Shown one piece after another: positions 53,422 through 64,000 of a DNA stretch of 64,000 bases. A program made the position numbers and the translations under genes. The stretch lies in the NCBI GenBank assembly GCA_014529385.2, contig CM043956.1, positions 60,521,120-60,585,119 of the forward strand, in the 5' to 3' direction. Position 1 is the stretch's first letter. Each line of letters starts with the position of its first letter. The notes under the pieces were generated by a model that searched no databases, was not told where the DNA came from, and saw only the letters and a program-made list of their open reading frames with translations. Source of the DNA: Adiantum capillus-veneris (Eukaryota > Streptophyta > Polypodiopsida > Polypodiales > Pteridaceae).

Positions 53422-54999
53422 TGTAAAAGAAGAAGAGCCTTCTACGAAGTATCTCTCCTTAGCTTAATGGGATCCCAGTAGCTTCTTAACTCCAAAATCT
53501 AAGGAATGGTAGTGTGCCCAATCATGGCTACACAAGAACTGAACCTACATACGTCCCTTTACTTAAAGCTTTGTGCCCTTACGGTTGCACGATGCCTCTA
53601 GTTTGAGTGGCCAAACATGGTCCTAATGATCAAGGCTAGCTTCAAACATCACACTTGTAGTGTCGTGAAATCATAATGCTAACAAGAAAACTCAAAATTA
53701 GCTTTATAACTAGTGCTTGCTCGTAGCCATATATAGACCATAATATTTTGAAAGAAAAATACTGATGTGAAATCTAAATGGGAAACACATCTACTATACA
53801 CATGTAGTGTCTTGATGTAGTGAGAATGATCTTGATTTCCACATTGCTCAAGGTACAACATACCATCTCATAGACATATTGCAATAAAATTGTTGAAAAG
53901 AAAAACTAGAAGCACATGTTGTACTTGCTCTTAACCGACAGACATAGACTACCATAGTCCATAAACTGTCAATTGCAATCTACATATGATCAATGATATA
54001 AGTAAAATTAAACAATCATAGTATCTTTGTATCAAAATTTCACATCCTTCAAATGTCATAGAACAACCTTTATTTGCACTTAGAGAACAATTGGAAAAGT
54101 TGAGCTCCGCTCGTAGTCTTTTATCCTGCTTAGACTACTTTAGCCATAAACTTGTAATAGACTATAAAACTGATACCTATCAAGAAGGCGTGAAAATCTT
54201 GTAAAATTCTCAATGAGCATTTTTTTGTAGGAAAAAATAATCGGAGCCAATACTCTTGTGGAAATCGTGTCTTAGTAGAAAAAAGAATACTTGAAACGTC
54301 CATGGAATTTGTGTCAAAATGAAAGAATTTAGAGAACAAGCCCCTGACTTCATGACTATGAGTTGTACTAAACCTAATCTTATTGTAAATTGATAAAGAA
54401 TCGGCAAAATAAATGCCACCTCAATTGGTGAGGTATGGTTCATAACCATGCTAACCTGTAGAAAAGACATATGTTGCTTGCATATCAAATTTTAAAGAAC
54501 TCAATCATTAATGAGTTGTTGTTCATCCGTCAAGGCAAAATAAATTCCTAGTAGAAGATATCCTTATCCATAGGACAAAATAAATGCCAATCAAAAACCT
54601 TTGTTCCATTGGTGTGCATGCCTTGCATGCATTAATTAGATTCAGCCTTGTTGGTCACCAACCAAGCAATCGACTATAAATTGGTTGATGTTATTCTTGA
54701 CAGATTGTTGTGCGTCATAGTGAAAGCGTACATAAAAACCTTCTTGTGTGGAGTTATGTTCACCAAACTTTCATGCCTTGCATGCATCTTTTGCAAATGT
54801 AGCAGCAAGCATTTGCAATTTGTTGACATATTCTGAGGTATCCAAAAATTCTCTAGCTAAGAAAACCACGGTTTTGGGAATTCCTTAGAGGTGTTTGTCT
54901 TCTTGACAAAATATCTACATAGAAAATTATTCTCTACAATGATCATTAGTTTGCTTGCATAATAAATTTGTATGTACCAACCTTGTTGCTTTTCCTGCA
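53422..54999. other. Sequence without recognisable genes
   Basis: By position this should be RNase H and integrase of decayed element H on the minus strand, but I cannot recognise motifs. Short open frames have no domain. Confidence 0.4.
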
Positions 55000-55024
55000 C
55001 CAATATTGCTCCAACAGCTATGTT

Positions 55025-55350
55025 TGATATATCAACATGAACATGAGATGGTAGTGTCCATTCCAGAGTCTATAGAATGGGTGAAACTACTACATATTCT
55101 TGAATATATGCCTTGGCTTGAGCTAGTCCCCATATATTCAATATACTCATGAAATGGTAGTGTCCATTCCAAAGGCTATAGAATGGGTGAAGAGCTACTA
55201 GCATGAAATGGTAGTGTTTCCTTGGCTTGAGCTAATCCCCATAGCTTCAATATATTCATGAAATGGTAGTGTCCATTCCAGAGGCTATAGAATTGGTGCA
55301 ACTACTAACATCTTCTTGAATATATGCCTTGGCTTGAGCTATCCCCATGT
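55025..55350. repeat. Three tandem copies of an approximately 110-bp unit
   Basis: ATGAAATGGTAGTGTCCATT or close variants start units near 55043, 55147, 55208 and 55257. TTCCAGAGGCTATAGAAT and CCTTGGCTTGAGCTA recur with them. The repeat lies inside the decayed pol of element H. Confidence 0.75.
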
Positions 55351-55394
55351 ATTCACTACCCTACTTGGTTAAATGTGGCAAAGGGGTAGACAAA

Positions 55395-56430
55395 CATCAC
55401 CTAGGTACCTAATGTGCCACTTAACTCATCCAAAAAACCTTTGCAAATCTTTTAGGTTTATTGGTTGCTATACTTTCTATATAACATGATCAATTGCTAG
55501 TCCTTCCTTTGAGATTGCATAGCCCAACAACATACCCCTTGGCACTATGGCACACTTGAAGGGGTTGAGAGAAATTGTGAATTTCTTGCATCTCTCAAAA
55601 CATAACTTCAAATGCTCTAGGTGCTCACTCTTAGCTCCATACACATTAAAGTCACCAACAAATACTTTCATAAAATCATCCATATATGTTTAAATGTCTT
55701 GAAGGTTGCATCCCTCAATGATCAAATAATGTAAGTGCTTGTTGTTAGCTCCATACACAGTGAAGTCATCAACAAATACTCTCATAAAATCATCAATATA
55801 AGGTTCAAGTTTCTTGAAGGTCCCTATTGTGCCACTTAACCTATCCAACAAATCTTTGCAAATCCTTTAGGTTTCTCGTGGGGTTTTTTTTTGTATAGCA
55901 TCAATTCTCTCAAGATCAATTGCTAGTCCTTCCTTTGAGATTACATAGCCCAAGAATATATCTCTTGACACTACTATGGCACACTTGAAGGGGCTAAGAG
56001 ACATCCTAAATTGCTTGCATTTCTCAAAAGAAAACAACCACTCTTAGCTCCATCCACATTGAAGTCATCAATAAATAATTTCTTAAAATCATCGATATAA
56101 GGTTCAAATTTCTTGAAGCTCCTCCAATTCTGAATCCAAAGTTCATTAATATGCAAGCAAAATTTTCCCCATTTTGTGTCCCCATTGACATATCTAACAA
56201 TGTATCTATAAACAGTAGGGGGAAAGGGTCACTTAGCGTTTGAGAATTCAATGTCTTGTAGTCAACACATAACCTTAGTTTCCTATTCTTCTTAGGTACA
56301 CTGACTATGGGGGATATCCAAGTTATTTTTTTGACAAGTTTAATAATCCAACTTCCAACAAATTTTCTATCTCATCCTTCACTTGCTTGACATATGAGGA
56401 ATGGCATCTTTTTTTAGATGAATCTTATGT
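55395..56430 (-). pseudogene. Element H reverse transcriptase, catalytic core triplicated
   Basis: On the minus strand, WISPIVSVPKKNRKLRLCVDY (about 56350-56280) is the first RT motif, then SQTLSDPFPLPFIDTLLD. The catalytic region occurs three times: LFIDDFNV (about 56060), VFVDDFTV (about 55770) and VFVGDFNV (about 55660, one Asp lost). The flanking segments PFKCAIV and GLAIDH/GLAIDL appear twice. Tandem duplication has copied the core. No piece is functional. Confidence 0.75.
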
Positions 56431-56870
56431 TGGTATAACTTTGGGTGTATGCCCTTCATGTCTTTACATTCCCATGAAAACATGTCATTGTAGTCAATAA
56501 AACATCTACTGCTTGAATGCTTCATCCAAATTGTTATCGACTTTGACCATCCTTGGCTTTGTTGATGAACCTAAAATCAGCTCTTGTAATTCTTCTTCCT
56601 CTATTCTATTGGTTTCTCACCTTATCCTCATATATTTTTTATGTCATAGCTATGGCTTCTTGTCATGTTTTATATTGAATCTCTTGTAGGTCTTCTTGTT
56701 GCTTCTTTTCTATCTACACACGTGTTCCTTGGTAAGTGGTTGGCCTCGCTTTACTTATACAATTCTGCATGCTCTTGTTGCTCACTAGCACATCTATGTC
56801 AAAAATAGGTACATGTGAGGGTTAGCTTTCAAACATTCTTCTTCTTCTGAATCTTCTACCTCTGTTGCTA
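56431..56870 (-). pseudogene. Element H protease-RT linker remnant
   Basis: Decayed minus-strand sequence lies between the protease and RT pieces, with no intact frame. VKQVKDEIENLLEVG near 56390 is the start of RT. Confidence 0.4.
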
Positions 56871-57230
56871 AATTAATAGTTTATGCCCAGATTGGTTTAT
56901 GGGCTTGGTTGCTTGATAATAACTTCATTCTCACCCCAATCCTACTTCAATGTAGCTATTTTGAACCATGGTCTACCTAACAAAGTAGGATTAGTCACTT
57001 CATCTAGTTGCATTTTCAACACCACAAATTTTACCTTGCATGGAACCCTTATTGATTTCTTAACAAGCCTACTGGTTGCAGCCTTCTTTAGTCTTCCATT
57101 TTTACTTAAATTGTGCTTCTTGTAGTGCTAGTGCACCAATTTACTAGTAGTCTACTTTTGATAAGATGTTCACACATGAGCCTCCATCTAGAACAGCTTC
57201 ATAAATTTCCTTTACCAACATAAGAAAATT
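56871..57230 (-). pseudogene. Element H protease remnant
   Basis: On the minus strand GGSCVNILSKVDY corresponds to the retropepsin active-site region (DGGSxVNIL type). KSIRVPCKVKFVVLKMQ and TLLGRPWFKIATL follow, the second conserved motif. It fits upstream of the RT fragment of element H. Confidence 0.6.
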
Positions 57231-58560
57231 TAATGATGGGGACCTTGAAATATGCATCATCTGCCTGCACGTGAGCAAAAGTAATTTGTTGTATAGCTTG
57301 ATTGTCCTATATAACATGCTTAGTCAGCATGTAAGTTTGATGTTAGGTACTAGACTCAACAACTTCTATAGAGGGATATGTACATTTGCCTCACACGATT
57401 CTTCTAGAAAAGTTGTTTGGTTATCTTGCTTGAGCTTCTCAGCTCTTCTCATGCTACTTGATTGGCTTAGATCTTGAGGTGCAGTGTCTGCTTTTCTAGG
57501 TCAATATTGTCCAACTCTTAGTAGATTTTCCTTCTTACCTTCTCATGCTTTGGTCTCAAGGTTGTCAAACTTGTAGGATTTCTACTATGTATCTAACCCA
57601 CATAATTAGACACATAGTGCTTGTTCAAAAACCTTAATCGCATTACTACACATCTATTGTAGACATACTAACAGCATGAAAATGACACACAATCAACATA
57701 TTCAATACATAAGAAAGTGAGAAACATTCTCTTTATCCATTCGACACAACAAAATGCAATGTTCTCCGTGTGGGTCACAAGGGATGACTCTACAATTGGT
57801 GTGCTTGCACTTGGCTTTCAAAAGACTTTTTGTTACAGCTGTATAATAACTCACCAAACAAAACTGACTAAGCACGACTAAGGATCAAATAATATTCCTT
57901 CACTAAGTATTGTTGTTCTAAGGCTAGTAAATGTCTTTGTTAAAAGTGTCAGGGTGTGTAACACATCTGCACCACCAACTAGTGGAAAGCCCCTCTACTT
58001 TGGAAGCCTACAATTTGACATCATCAATTATGTCATTATATGCTCTCCCTCTATACATATAAAATAATTCCAAGCTATACTCTTTGTATCCACTTGTCAC
58101 CCATCACTTGAACCCACTTTGTATTTATCATTTGCATCTAGTTTGCTAATTTGCATCTATATGCCTGTATAATCATTTTTATAGGTATAAAAGGCAATTA
58201 AATATTGTATATCTGTAATATACCCATTTATTCGTATGAAGTATATTTTGACCAAACTATATTTCGATCAAAATTATATTTTTAGACAGAAAAAGGGCAT
58301 CGACAATTCAAACAAAATATCAGATTCTCTCATTTTTTGGTTTGTCAGAGTACTTGCAGAGCATTTGCCACCTTGTCAGAGCCCTCTTCTTCTGCTTGAG
58401 GTTATCATTAAATTTTTTCTAATTGTTTGTTGTTTATGATTAACAGTTTTTCTTTTTTTGCTAGCCGTATTGTTTGCATATTAGTACCCTATCTCTAATT
58501 ATATCAACCAAAGTGTCACATTGCAAAAAGTCTTTAGCTTAGGTACCTTTCTTGGTTGTT
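57231..58560. other. Sequence without recognisable genes
   Basis: By position this is gag and 5' LTR of element H, but nothing is recognisable. AT-rich words such as ATATTTTGACC and TATATTT dominate 58180-58300. Confidence 0.4.
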
Positions 58561-59370
58561 TAGACCTTCGCATCACACTACAAGGGGGTTACTACACACT
58601 TTGTCCCTGGTTGTGGAGGCAATCGTGTCGCATTGTAGGGACAGTATAGGGAGTGTTAGATTCCCTTGTCTCTAGCTGTGTAGGAAGAGTTTAGCTTAGG
58701 TACCTTCTTTTAACTATGTAGACCTTTGCATCCCAATGGTGCATGCTTTCTATTTCTCATTGAATTCAAAATCATTTGTTTTGAACAAGTGGCTTTACTC
58801 TAGAGTTCAAATAAGAAAGCTCCTTACCCTTGACTATGCAGACCACCGTGTTGCATTTTAGGGAGGGCTTAAATATAGACAAATACTCTATCTTTGATTG
58901 TTAGACCATCGTGTTGCGTTGCAAAGAGGCCTTAAGGAGTGATATACACTTACTTACCTGTAATGAAGTAATTGATTACTCGTCCAAAACAATTTATTAC
59001 AAAATCGGTGAGAAATAAAAGTCGTGCACATTGTGCACATCTGTCATATTTAGATACACATGCAAGCTTTCTTAAAGAGTTGCATAACCACTTGTGCCTC
59101 ACTTTAAGAATATTTGTGTGCATTTTCAACTATGACAGGTATGCAAAATTGACAAATACGTTAATTGTGCACATCTAATTCTAACTAAGTTTGTAATCGA
59201 TCATTTTGGACAAGGTCACATACTTTACTTAAGAGTCCAATTAAGTGTATATGCTTGTATTTTCCCTGATTATGAAAATCACCAAGTCACACTACAGGAG
59301 GATAGTGGTTTCGATAAACACCTTCCTTGACTATACAAACCTCCGTGTTGCATTGTAGGCAGGGTTGTCC
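58561..59370. repeat. Dispersed short repeats with GTGTTGCATTGTAGGGAGG core
   Basis: A motif of about 40 bases with consensus GACTATGCAGACC, then CGTGTTGCATTGTAGGGAGG recurs near 58565, 58615, 58725, 58845, 58900 and 59330 with variable spacing. No gene is seen. It may be a decayed minisatellite. Confidence 0.6.
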
Positions 59371-59719
59371 TATCTTTAAGTCCTTTATTTTAAACTTCTT
59401 GCATCCATTTAAATCTTTTTATGTTTATGTTTGATGTCATCCAGTTTTGCTATTCAATAATAGTTATTATGATATTTTTTTGCGTTAACGTTTACACTTG
59501 CTTCTCTAATTTTCTTTTCAAAATGCCAGCCATGGTAGAGACAAATGTGTCACTTGCTCATTGTAAAGTCGTTATTATTGATGCTATTGTACTCTACCTT
59601 ACACAAGCTCATGTACGATGAGCATTTAATCTTATTGCATCGAAGTTTGAGGATTTCATCATAGAGCTTGTGAGATACTGTTTTAGCAAGATAGAAGTTG
59701 TTAATCGACAAGTCAGACA

Positions 59720-60120
59720 GTGGAGTCAGCACCGACGAATAGGAAGCTTGGGGACTGCCCAATGCTCCCTATCTCTTGGTGTTGACCTTGGTGTGAAAGC
59801 CATTACAAACGACAATAAAGACCTTGGGATAGTGGAGTCAATACTGGGCGAATAGTGAAGCTTGGGGACTCCCAACGCTCCCTATCGCTTGGTGTTGACC
59901 TTGGTGTAACCAACGATGGAGACCCTTTTAGTGATGTGATTATAATTCATGCGGTGGAGTCAATACTAGGTGAATAGGAAGCTTGGGGACTGCCCAAAAC
60001 CCCTTATCGCTTGGTGTTGACCATGGTGTTAAAGACATTACATGCGACAATGAAGTCAGCACCGAGCGAATAGGAGGCTTGGTGACTGCCCAACGCCCCT
60101 AATCGCTTGGTACTGACCTT
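59720..60120. repeat. Minisatellite, four units of about 110 bp
   Basis: Units start GTGGAGTCA or GAAGTCAGC at 59720, 59832, 59954 and 60052. They share AGCTTGGGGACTGCCCAA and CGCTTGGTGTTGACCTTGG. Spacings are 112, 122 and about 98 bases. Confidence 0.9.
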
Positions 60121-60404
60121 GGCAAATGGGTGTCGGCCCAGTAAACATCCACGGGTATCATCTTGTTTTGAGCCAAGGACCGAGCTTGTTGATCCTATAG
60201 GTGCTTGGGTGATCGCCGATGAGAGGTGCACCACATATCTCATTTGATACATTTTTTACTTTGACCGGCCACTATGGGCGCCCATGTGTGAATGGGTTAA
60301 ACTCTTACAAAAGGTCTATTTTGACCTAAAATCTATATTTTGGGAGGTGTAAGCTAAGAAGTGCTCTTGTTCCATCTCTATCTCCTTCTCTTTTGTGTGC
60401 TCAC

Positions 60405-60406
<2 letters not shown>

Positions 60407-60461
<55 letters not shown>
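60407..60461. repeat. GT microsatellite
   Basis: About 27 GT units lie in a segment that may belong to the 5' LTR of element G. Long frames here are made by the repeat. Confidence 0.95.
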
Positions 60462-60465
<4 letters not shown>

Positions 60466-60721
60466 TTTGTGTGCGCCCGCGTACGATCGAGCATTGCGGC
60501 GACATCGGCGACGACGAGACGATAGAGTGTGGCATCGACGGCAGCTTCTTCTTTGCATCACATGATCCTTCACAATGGAAGCATTGAGCGGTGAGTGACA
60601 CATCATTATTTCTTTGAGCTTGCTAGGACTCTCTAGTAGTGTGTTTGCAGCATTCCGAGGCTCGCACACAGTGCACAGACAAGTCCCCGGCCTTCTACAC
60701 GTACGAAAAAGAGTACATTTT

Positions 60722-60744
60722 TGGCACTGCTATCGGGGAAGTGC
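60722..60744 (+). other. Primer-site-like sequence of element G
   Basis: TGGCACTGCTATCGGGGAAG resembles the tRNA-Asp site of element F (TGGCGCCGCTGCCGGGGA) with a few changes and follows an ACA end at 60717. Confidence 0.5.
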
Positions 60745-61544
60745 TTTGCACTAAACTTGAGGAGCACTCAATGCTACCTTGAGAAGCCTTCACTTTTGCC
60801 ATTTCTGTGTTTTTTGTTGAGTTGGTGTAGATAGTGAGAAGGTTGACTGTCTGTGAGTGTATAGTTCTGTGTTTGATAGCGTGTCAGCAGAGGCAGTTAG
60901 CGTTAATTAGATGCATTTAGCTGTTAGTTGTGCTAGTTGAAAAGAGGCTAGACAGAGGTCGTAGGAGGTGTTGTGTGCGTGTGGGAGCTCGGCGTCCACG
61001 CAACCACATTATCCTCACAAAAGTTTTTCTGTATTAACAAAAAAAAAAACAACGCTCGAGAATATTGAGACCAAAAGAAATTCAAAAATTAATTTTAAAA
61101 AATATTATTCTAAAAGGAAGGGATTGGGATCTTTCCAAGCCCAAGCCCAGGCCTCAGTCCTCGGTCTTATGATATACTACTCACACTACTTTATATATAA
61201 AGACTAGGATCTCAAGTGAAGGGAGGGTATGTGGGACAAGTTCCTCAAGTCCTCCACCATCACCTTCACACTCACCCTTTGGACTTACTAATTCTAGCCC
61301 TCTCCCCACCTACGAAAAGACTAGTTTTAGGATTCCGAGGGCTGTGCGTAACCTAATCGGGGGCTAAAAAGCACGGCACGTCCCCCGAGCCAAGAGGCTC
61401 GTTTTGAGCTATCACACACCACATTCCGTGGCTTGATTAAAAAAAGGGACCAAAAATACAAAAACTTTGGGTTGTAAACACCTAAAAAACTAGGTGAGCG
61501 GCCTTCGCGGGCACTCACCAACACCTCTAGAGTGTTGGGGTCAC
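60745..61544 (+). other. Element G leader
   Basis: No gene and no copy of the ACGCGT palindrome of element F is seen. An A-rich run lies at 61037-61053. Confidence 0.45.
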
Positions 61545-61811
61545 ATGCACCTACGCTCTCGTCATGTGCTAGAGGATGAGCACATCGAGAGTGTATCTAT
61601 TTACATAGACACTCATTATTCCTCTACCTCAGGCTCTAGGCCCTCCACGGGAATCCATGGTAGTACCACTAAGGACCCACATATTACGTCTAGTGACTCT
61701 TCCTCTGACTACAATGTCATGGACAGTTACCCAATGCCTAATCCTGATAGTCAAGCCAAGACATGCATGCCATGGACCCATGGTCCGGGCCGAGCGTGCT
61801 TAGCCGCTTAA
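61545..61811 (+). pseudogene. Element G N-terminal ORF (MHLRS)
   Basis: The ATG at 61545 starts MHLRSRHVLEDE, which resembles MNLRSGRYLRNN at the start of element F. A Ser/Asp-rich stretch follows (TSSDSSSDYNVMDS). The frame stops at 61811 and decayed sequence follows to about 62200. Confidence 0.45.
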
Positions 61812-62211
61812 ACCTTTAGTAGAGCCACTTGCTCCGAACATGGAGCTAACGATGTAAATGAGGGGGGTGGGGAAGTAAATTCACCATTCATGACCAACAT
61901 AGATCCCATGCTCCTGGAGAGTGTGTGCGTGAATACTCCATTCACTGCACCTCCTGACTCTTCAGAGCTATTCCCCTCCGAGGTTATATTACCGGATGGT
62001 AGAAGCCTTGCCAAAGTGTAAGATGTTGAGCGGTATATCATTGCAGCTATGGAAAAGGAAATTGAGCGTAGGGCAGAGTAAAGGAGAGAGTTAAAGTGAA
62101 AGCCCCTATGTCAACATCTCAAGCTGAGGCTAAGGAGTGACAAAAACGCATAAGACGCCAATAGAGGCTAACCTTGGAGTTACACATGCATTCCACGTTG
62201 AAACAGAGGAT

Positions 62212-63290
62212 GATTGGTTGGATTCTGACACACCTCTTTGATACCCTATTGAGCTAAATAGCGCCTATGGAAAAGTGCTATATAACGCCTTGTTAGACAC
62301 GGGTGCTAAGTATAATTTGCTATCATATGGGGTGTGGTGTCAGTTAGGAAAGCCATCTCTATCTGAGAGTATTATCCAAGTCAAGGGTGTCAACAAGAAA
62401 AAAACCACATTTTTGGGATCTGGTACACTTCTGTTAGTTATGACAATGGAGTTGTAGCTCAAGACTTTTTGGTCATGCCTGTTGGAACTATGGAGGGTAA
62501 TATAAACCTAAGATGCACGTGGATGATAGCCACCAAATGCACTATTGATTGGGGGATTGGGAGTGTCACAACGCAGAAACCAACTCTTAACCCTGTCACT
62601 CAAGCCATAGTCCCTGAAATATTACCTCCTGAGGAAATAAAACCAAAAACATTGCATGTCCAAGAAATTGAACCATATGTCCCTATAGCCCAACTCTGTA
62701 GAGATTCAGCTTTTGTAATTGAAATAAAGCTTGAGACACACAAAACCCATCATAATATAGCATAGAAAATATACAAGTGGGTCCCTAAAGCTTCTATAGC
62801 GACCATTGCTAGTGCTAAAAAACGGGAGCCTGGTAAGAGACATCCCACTCGCCCCAAGAAATGTAAAGAAACGTTGTATTGGATTCCTAAAAAACTATTA
62901 GAAGCCCAAGGCTACTATGACGGAAATGGTCAAATTTGGGTGCCAAAATGTAAATTGTGCTCTTACCTATCACCTGACCCATGTGAGCCCAATCCTATAG
63001 CTGCAAAACGAATTGAAGATCGCGGAAAGGAAAAATTCACAGAATGCTAAACACCCGCTCCAGAGCTAGTTTGGGGACCGAAGAAAGAACAATTTGTTCC
63101 ACCTAGCTCAGGAACATGGAAGTCAAATGAAGCTTCTTGCTCTTCATGTAGTTCCTATACGAAAATAGAATCTTCGACACAACCTCCACCTACCATTGTA
63201 CATATCCATACAAATAAGAAAGAGTTTGCACATCCCATTGTAAGTTCACCACCTACAACAACGTTGCAAATAAAATCATGAGAGAGTACC
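62212..63290 (+). pseudogene. Element G retropepsin-like domain with W-x-P-K repeats
   Basis: Frame 62275-62457 has ALLDTGAKYNLLSYGVW, a DTG-type retropepsin active site. A shift near 62440 leads to 62469-62765 with FLVMPVGTMEG and a W-M-x6-IDW segment. This matches the LLLGQPW to INW segment of the element F protein. After a stop at 62763 the same phase continues with KWVPK, YWIPKKLLEAQ, QIWVPK and VWGPKK. YWIPKKL and WIPKKL are shared with F. The conserved pairing of protease fold and Trp repeats argues for a real gene family. Confidence 0.65.
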
Positions 63291-63420
63291 TTACCACCCT
63301 TGCAACTAGATGATACGCATATGGCGGTTGAAAACTATTGGTTAAAGCCTTCACCCATAACAACTTGGAACAATTGGTTTCACAAGGTGACGACATCATT
63401 CCAAAAGGTATGATCTACCC

Positions 63421-63434
63421 AAGGAAGGGGGGAG
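63421..63434 (+). other. Polypurine-like tract of element G
   Basis: AAGGAAGGGGGGAG is followed by TGTTTGCTGACAG, which could be an LTR start. A TATATATAAA box at about 63507-63516 lies behind it. Confidence 0.45.
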
Positions 63435-63506
63435 TGTTTGCTGACAGTCATCATTCACTCACTCCCCTCTCAACCTTTCTCCTTGACCTCTCAATCTCCA
63501 ATCTTA

Positions 63507-63516
63507 GGGAATGTAT
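63507..63516 (+). promoter_or_regulatory. TATA-like box behind the element G tract
   Basis: GTATATATAAAGCC lies about 75 bases after the polypurine-like tract, as in an LTR U3. It could equally be a promoter for the frame at 63784. Confidence 0.35.
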
Positions 63517-63783
63517 ATATAAAGCCTTATACCCACAAGACAAAAATAAAAAAGTAAAAGAGCAAAAGCCACCAAACAATAATCTGGAACCTTACAAGTT
63601 GTATACATAACACAAAATCATAAAAACACGTTATGCACAAGGACACGACCTTTTGACACGACCCTCATAATATTTGCACTCTAACCATCATCTATCTGTG
63701 TGTATAGATATGGCTAGTACGCTAGAGTCATCCACTCCTGCCTTTGGTGAGAGGTCCCTCTTTACTTTTCACAAGTGTTTCAC

Positions 63784-64000
63784 ATGGTCTTTCCGGTGCT
63801 TGCCTGTGAATGGGATTTGGTAGGTACGCTAGCATGTGAGAGGAATTTCGACGAGTTAGAATGGCTGATACGTCTCTTGACCACAACTGATTCATACTTA
63901 GTAGAGAGCGTTTCTCCCCTTGCACAAGCCTACCCTTTTGACCAAGATGACTATAGACGTTTAGTGACCTTCTTAGTAAACATTGGTGCCTCTAATGATG
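63784..64000 (+). CDS. Unrecognised open frame running off the window
   Basis: From the ATG at 63784 the frame is open to the last base (72 codons): MVFPVLACEWDLVGTLACER, then DELEWLIRLL and DDYRRLVTFLVNIGASND. The composition looks like real protein and the end resembles an ankyrin-type VxFLVxxGA phrase, but one repeat is not enough to call it. It could be host or transposon sequence. Confidence 0.3.
   Translation, partial: MVFPVLACEWDLVGTLACERNFDELEWLIRLLTTTDSYLVESVSPLAQAYPFDQDDYRRLVTFLVNIGASND

Larger units (their letters stand above)
60718..63436 (+). mobile_element. Element G, gypsy-like remnant with retropepsin and W-x-P-K ORF
   Basis: It starts at a tRNA-Asp-like primer site (60722-60744) and ends at a polypurine-like tract (63421-63434). 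Between them lie an MHLRS ORF and a retropepsin plus W-x-P-K ORF, both related to parts of element F, but no gag, RT or integrase. LTRs could not be verified. It may be a small non-autonomous relative or an internally deleted element. Confidence 0.5.

Noticed and set aside
60316..60669. His/Thr-rich and Cys/Val-rich frames
   Set aside because: They are products of the GT microsatellite at 60407-60461.
63421..64000. 3' LTR of element G
   Set aside because: A purine tract, TG start and TATA box fit, but no matching 5' LTR was found upstream of 60718 and an open frame lies inside. It is kept only as a possibility.

Overview
The window is nuclear DNA of a land plant with a repeat-rich genome. 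Almost all of it is retrotransposons, many nested inside each other, with one piece of an ordinary spliced gene. Support for a plant: tRNA-Met and tRNA-Asp primer sites next to LTRs, Ty3/gypsy chromovirus and non-chromovirus pol genes, Ty1/copia pol, a LINE with a DUF4283-type ORF1 and zf-RVT tail, AAACCCTAA boxes in LTRs, tRNA-like SINEs, and very short GT-AG introns. No species is assigned.

Left third (1-26 kb), a nest read from target-site duplications. Element A is an old Ty3/gypsy on the minus strand, with its 3' LTR ending at 977 and its 5' LTR at 23674-24781. Its gag-pol is cut twice. Element B is a plus-strand chromovirus (2253-10104) sitting in A's protease. B's 3' LTR carries a 5'-truncated LINE (C2, 8563-9765). 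Element C is a minus-strand LINE (10405-21879) with a 16-bp duplication, sitting between A's gag and protease. C in turn carries element D, a very young minus-strand Ty1/copia (11123-16375, 5-bp duplication CGAGA). Right of A lies remnant E (24787-25986), an LTR plus gag of a relative of B.

Middle (26-33 kb). Three exons in consistent phase (26259-26706) encode the C-terminus of a 4Fe-4S ferredoxin-like protein, the only host gene recognised. SINE-like units, GA/GT microsatellites, local duplications and a long near-perfect hairpin (31984-32126) follow.

Element F (33263-52107) is an 18.8-kb Ty3/gypsy with LTRs of about 0.93 kb, a perfect TAAGT duplication and a tRNA-Asp primer site. Its order is leader, MNLRS ORF, gag, protease, RT-RNase H, integrase, a second retropepsin-like domain with a W-x-P-K tail, an internal polypurine tract, a second leader-like region, a coiled-coil ORF, the final polypurine tract and the 3' LTR. 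A 24-nt palindrome centred on ACGCGT occurs four times in the 5' leader and five times before the coiled-coil ORF. The last four copies of each array have matching spacing, and both arrays stop about 168 nt before an ATG. F therefore looks like two leader-plus-coding modules joined in one element. Frameshifts and stops make gag-pol inactive, but the RT-RNase H frame is intact.

Right end (52-64 kb). A heavily decayed minus-strand gypsy (H) has its RT core triplicated. Minisatellites follow, then element G, whose remnant has a tRNA-Asp-like primer site, an MxLRS ORF and the same retropepsin plus W-x-P-K module as F. G links the unusual module of F to a second family.
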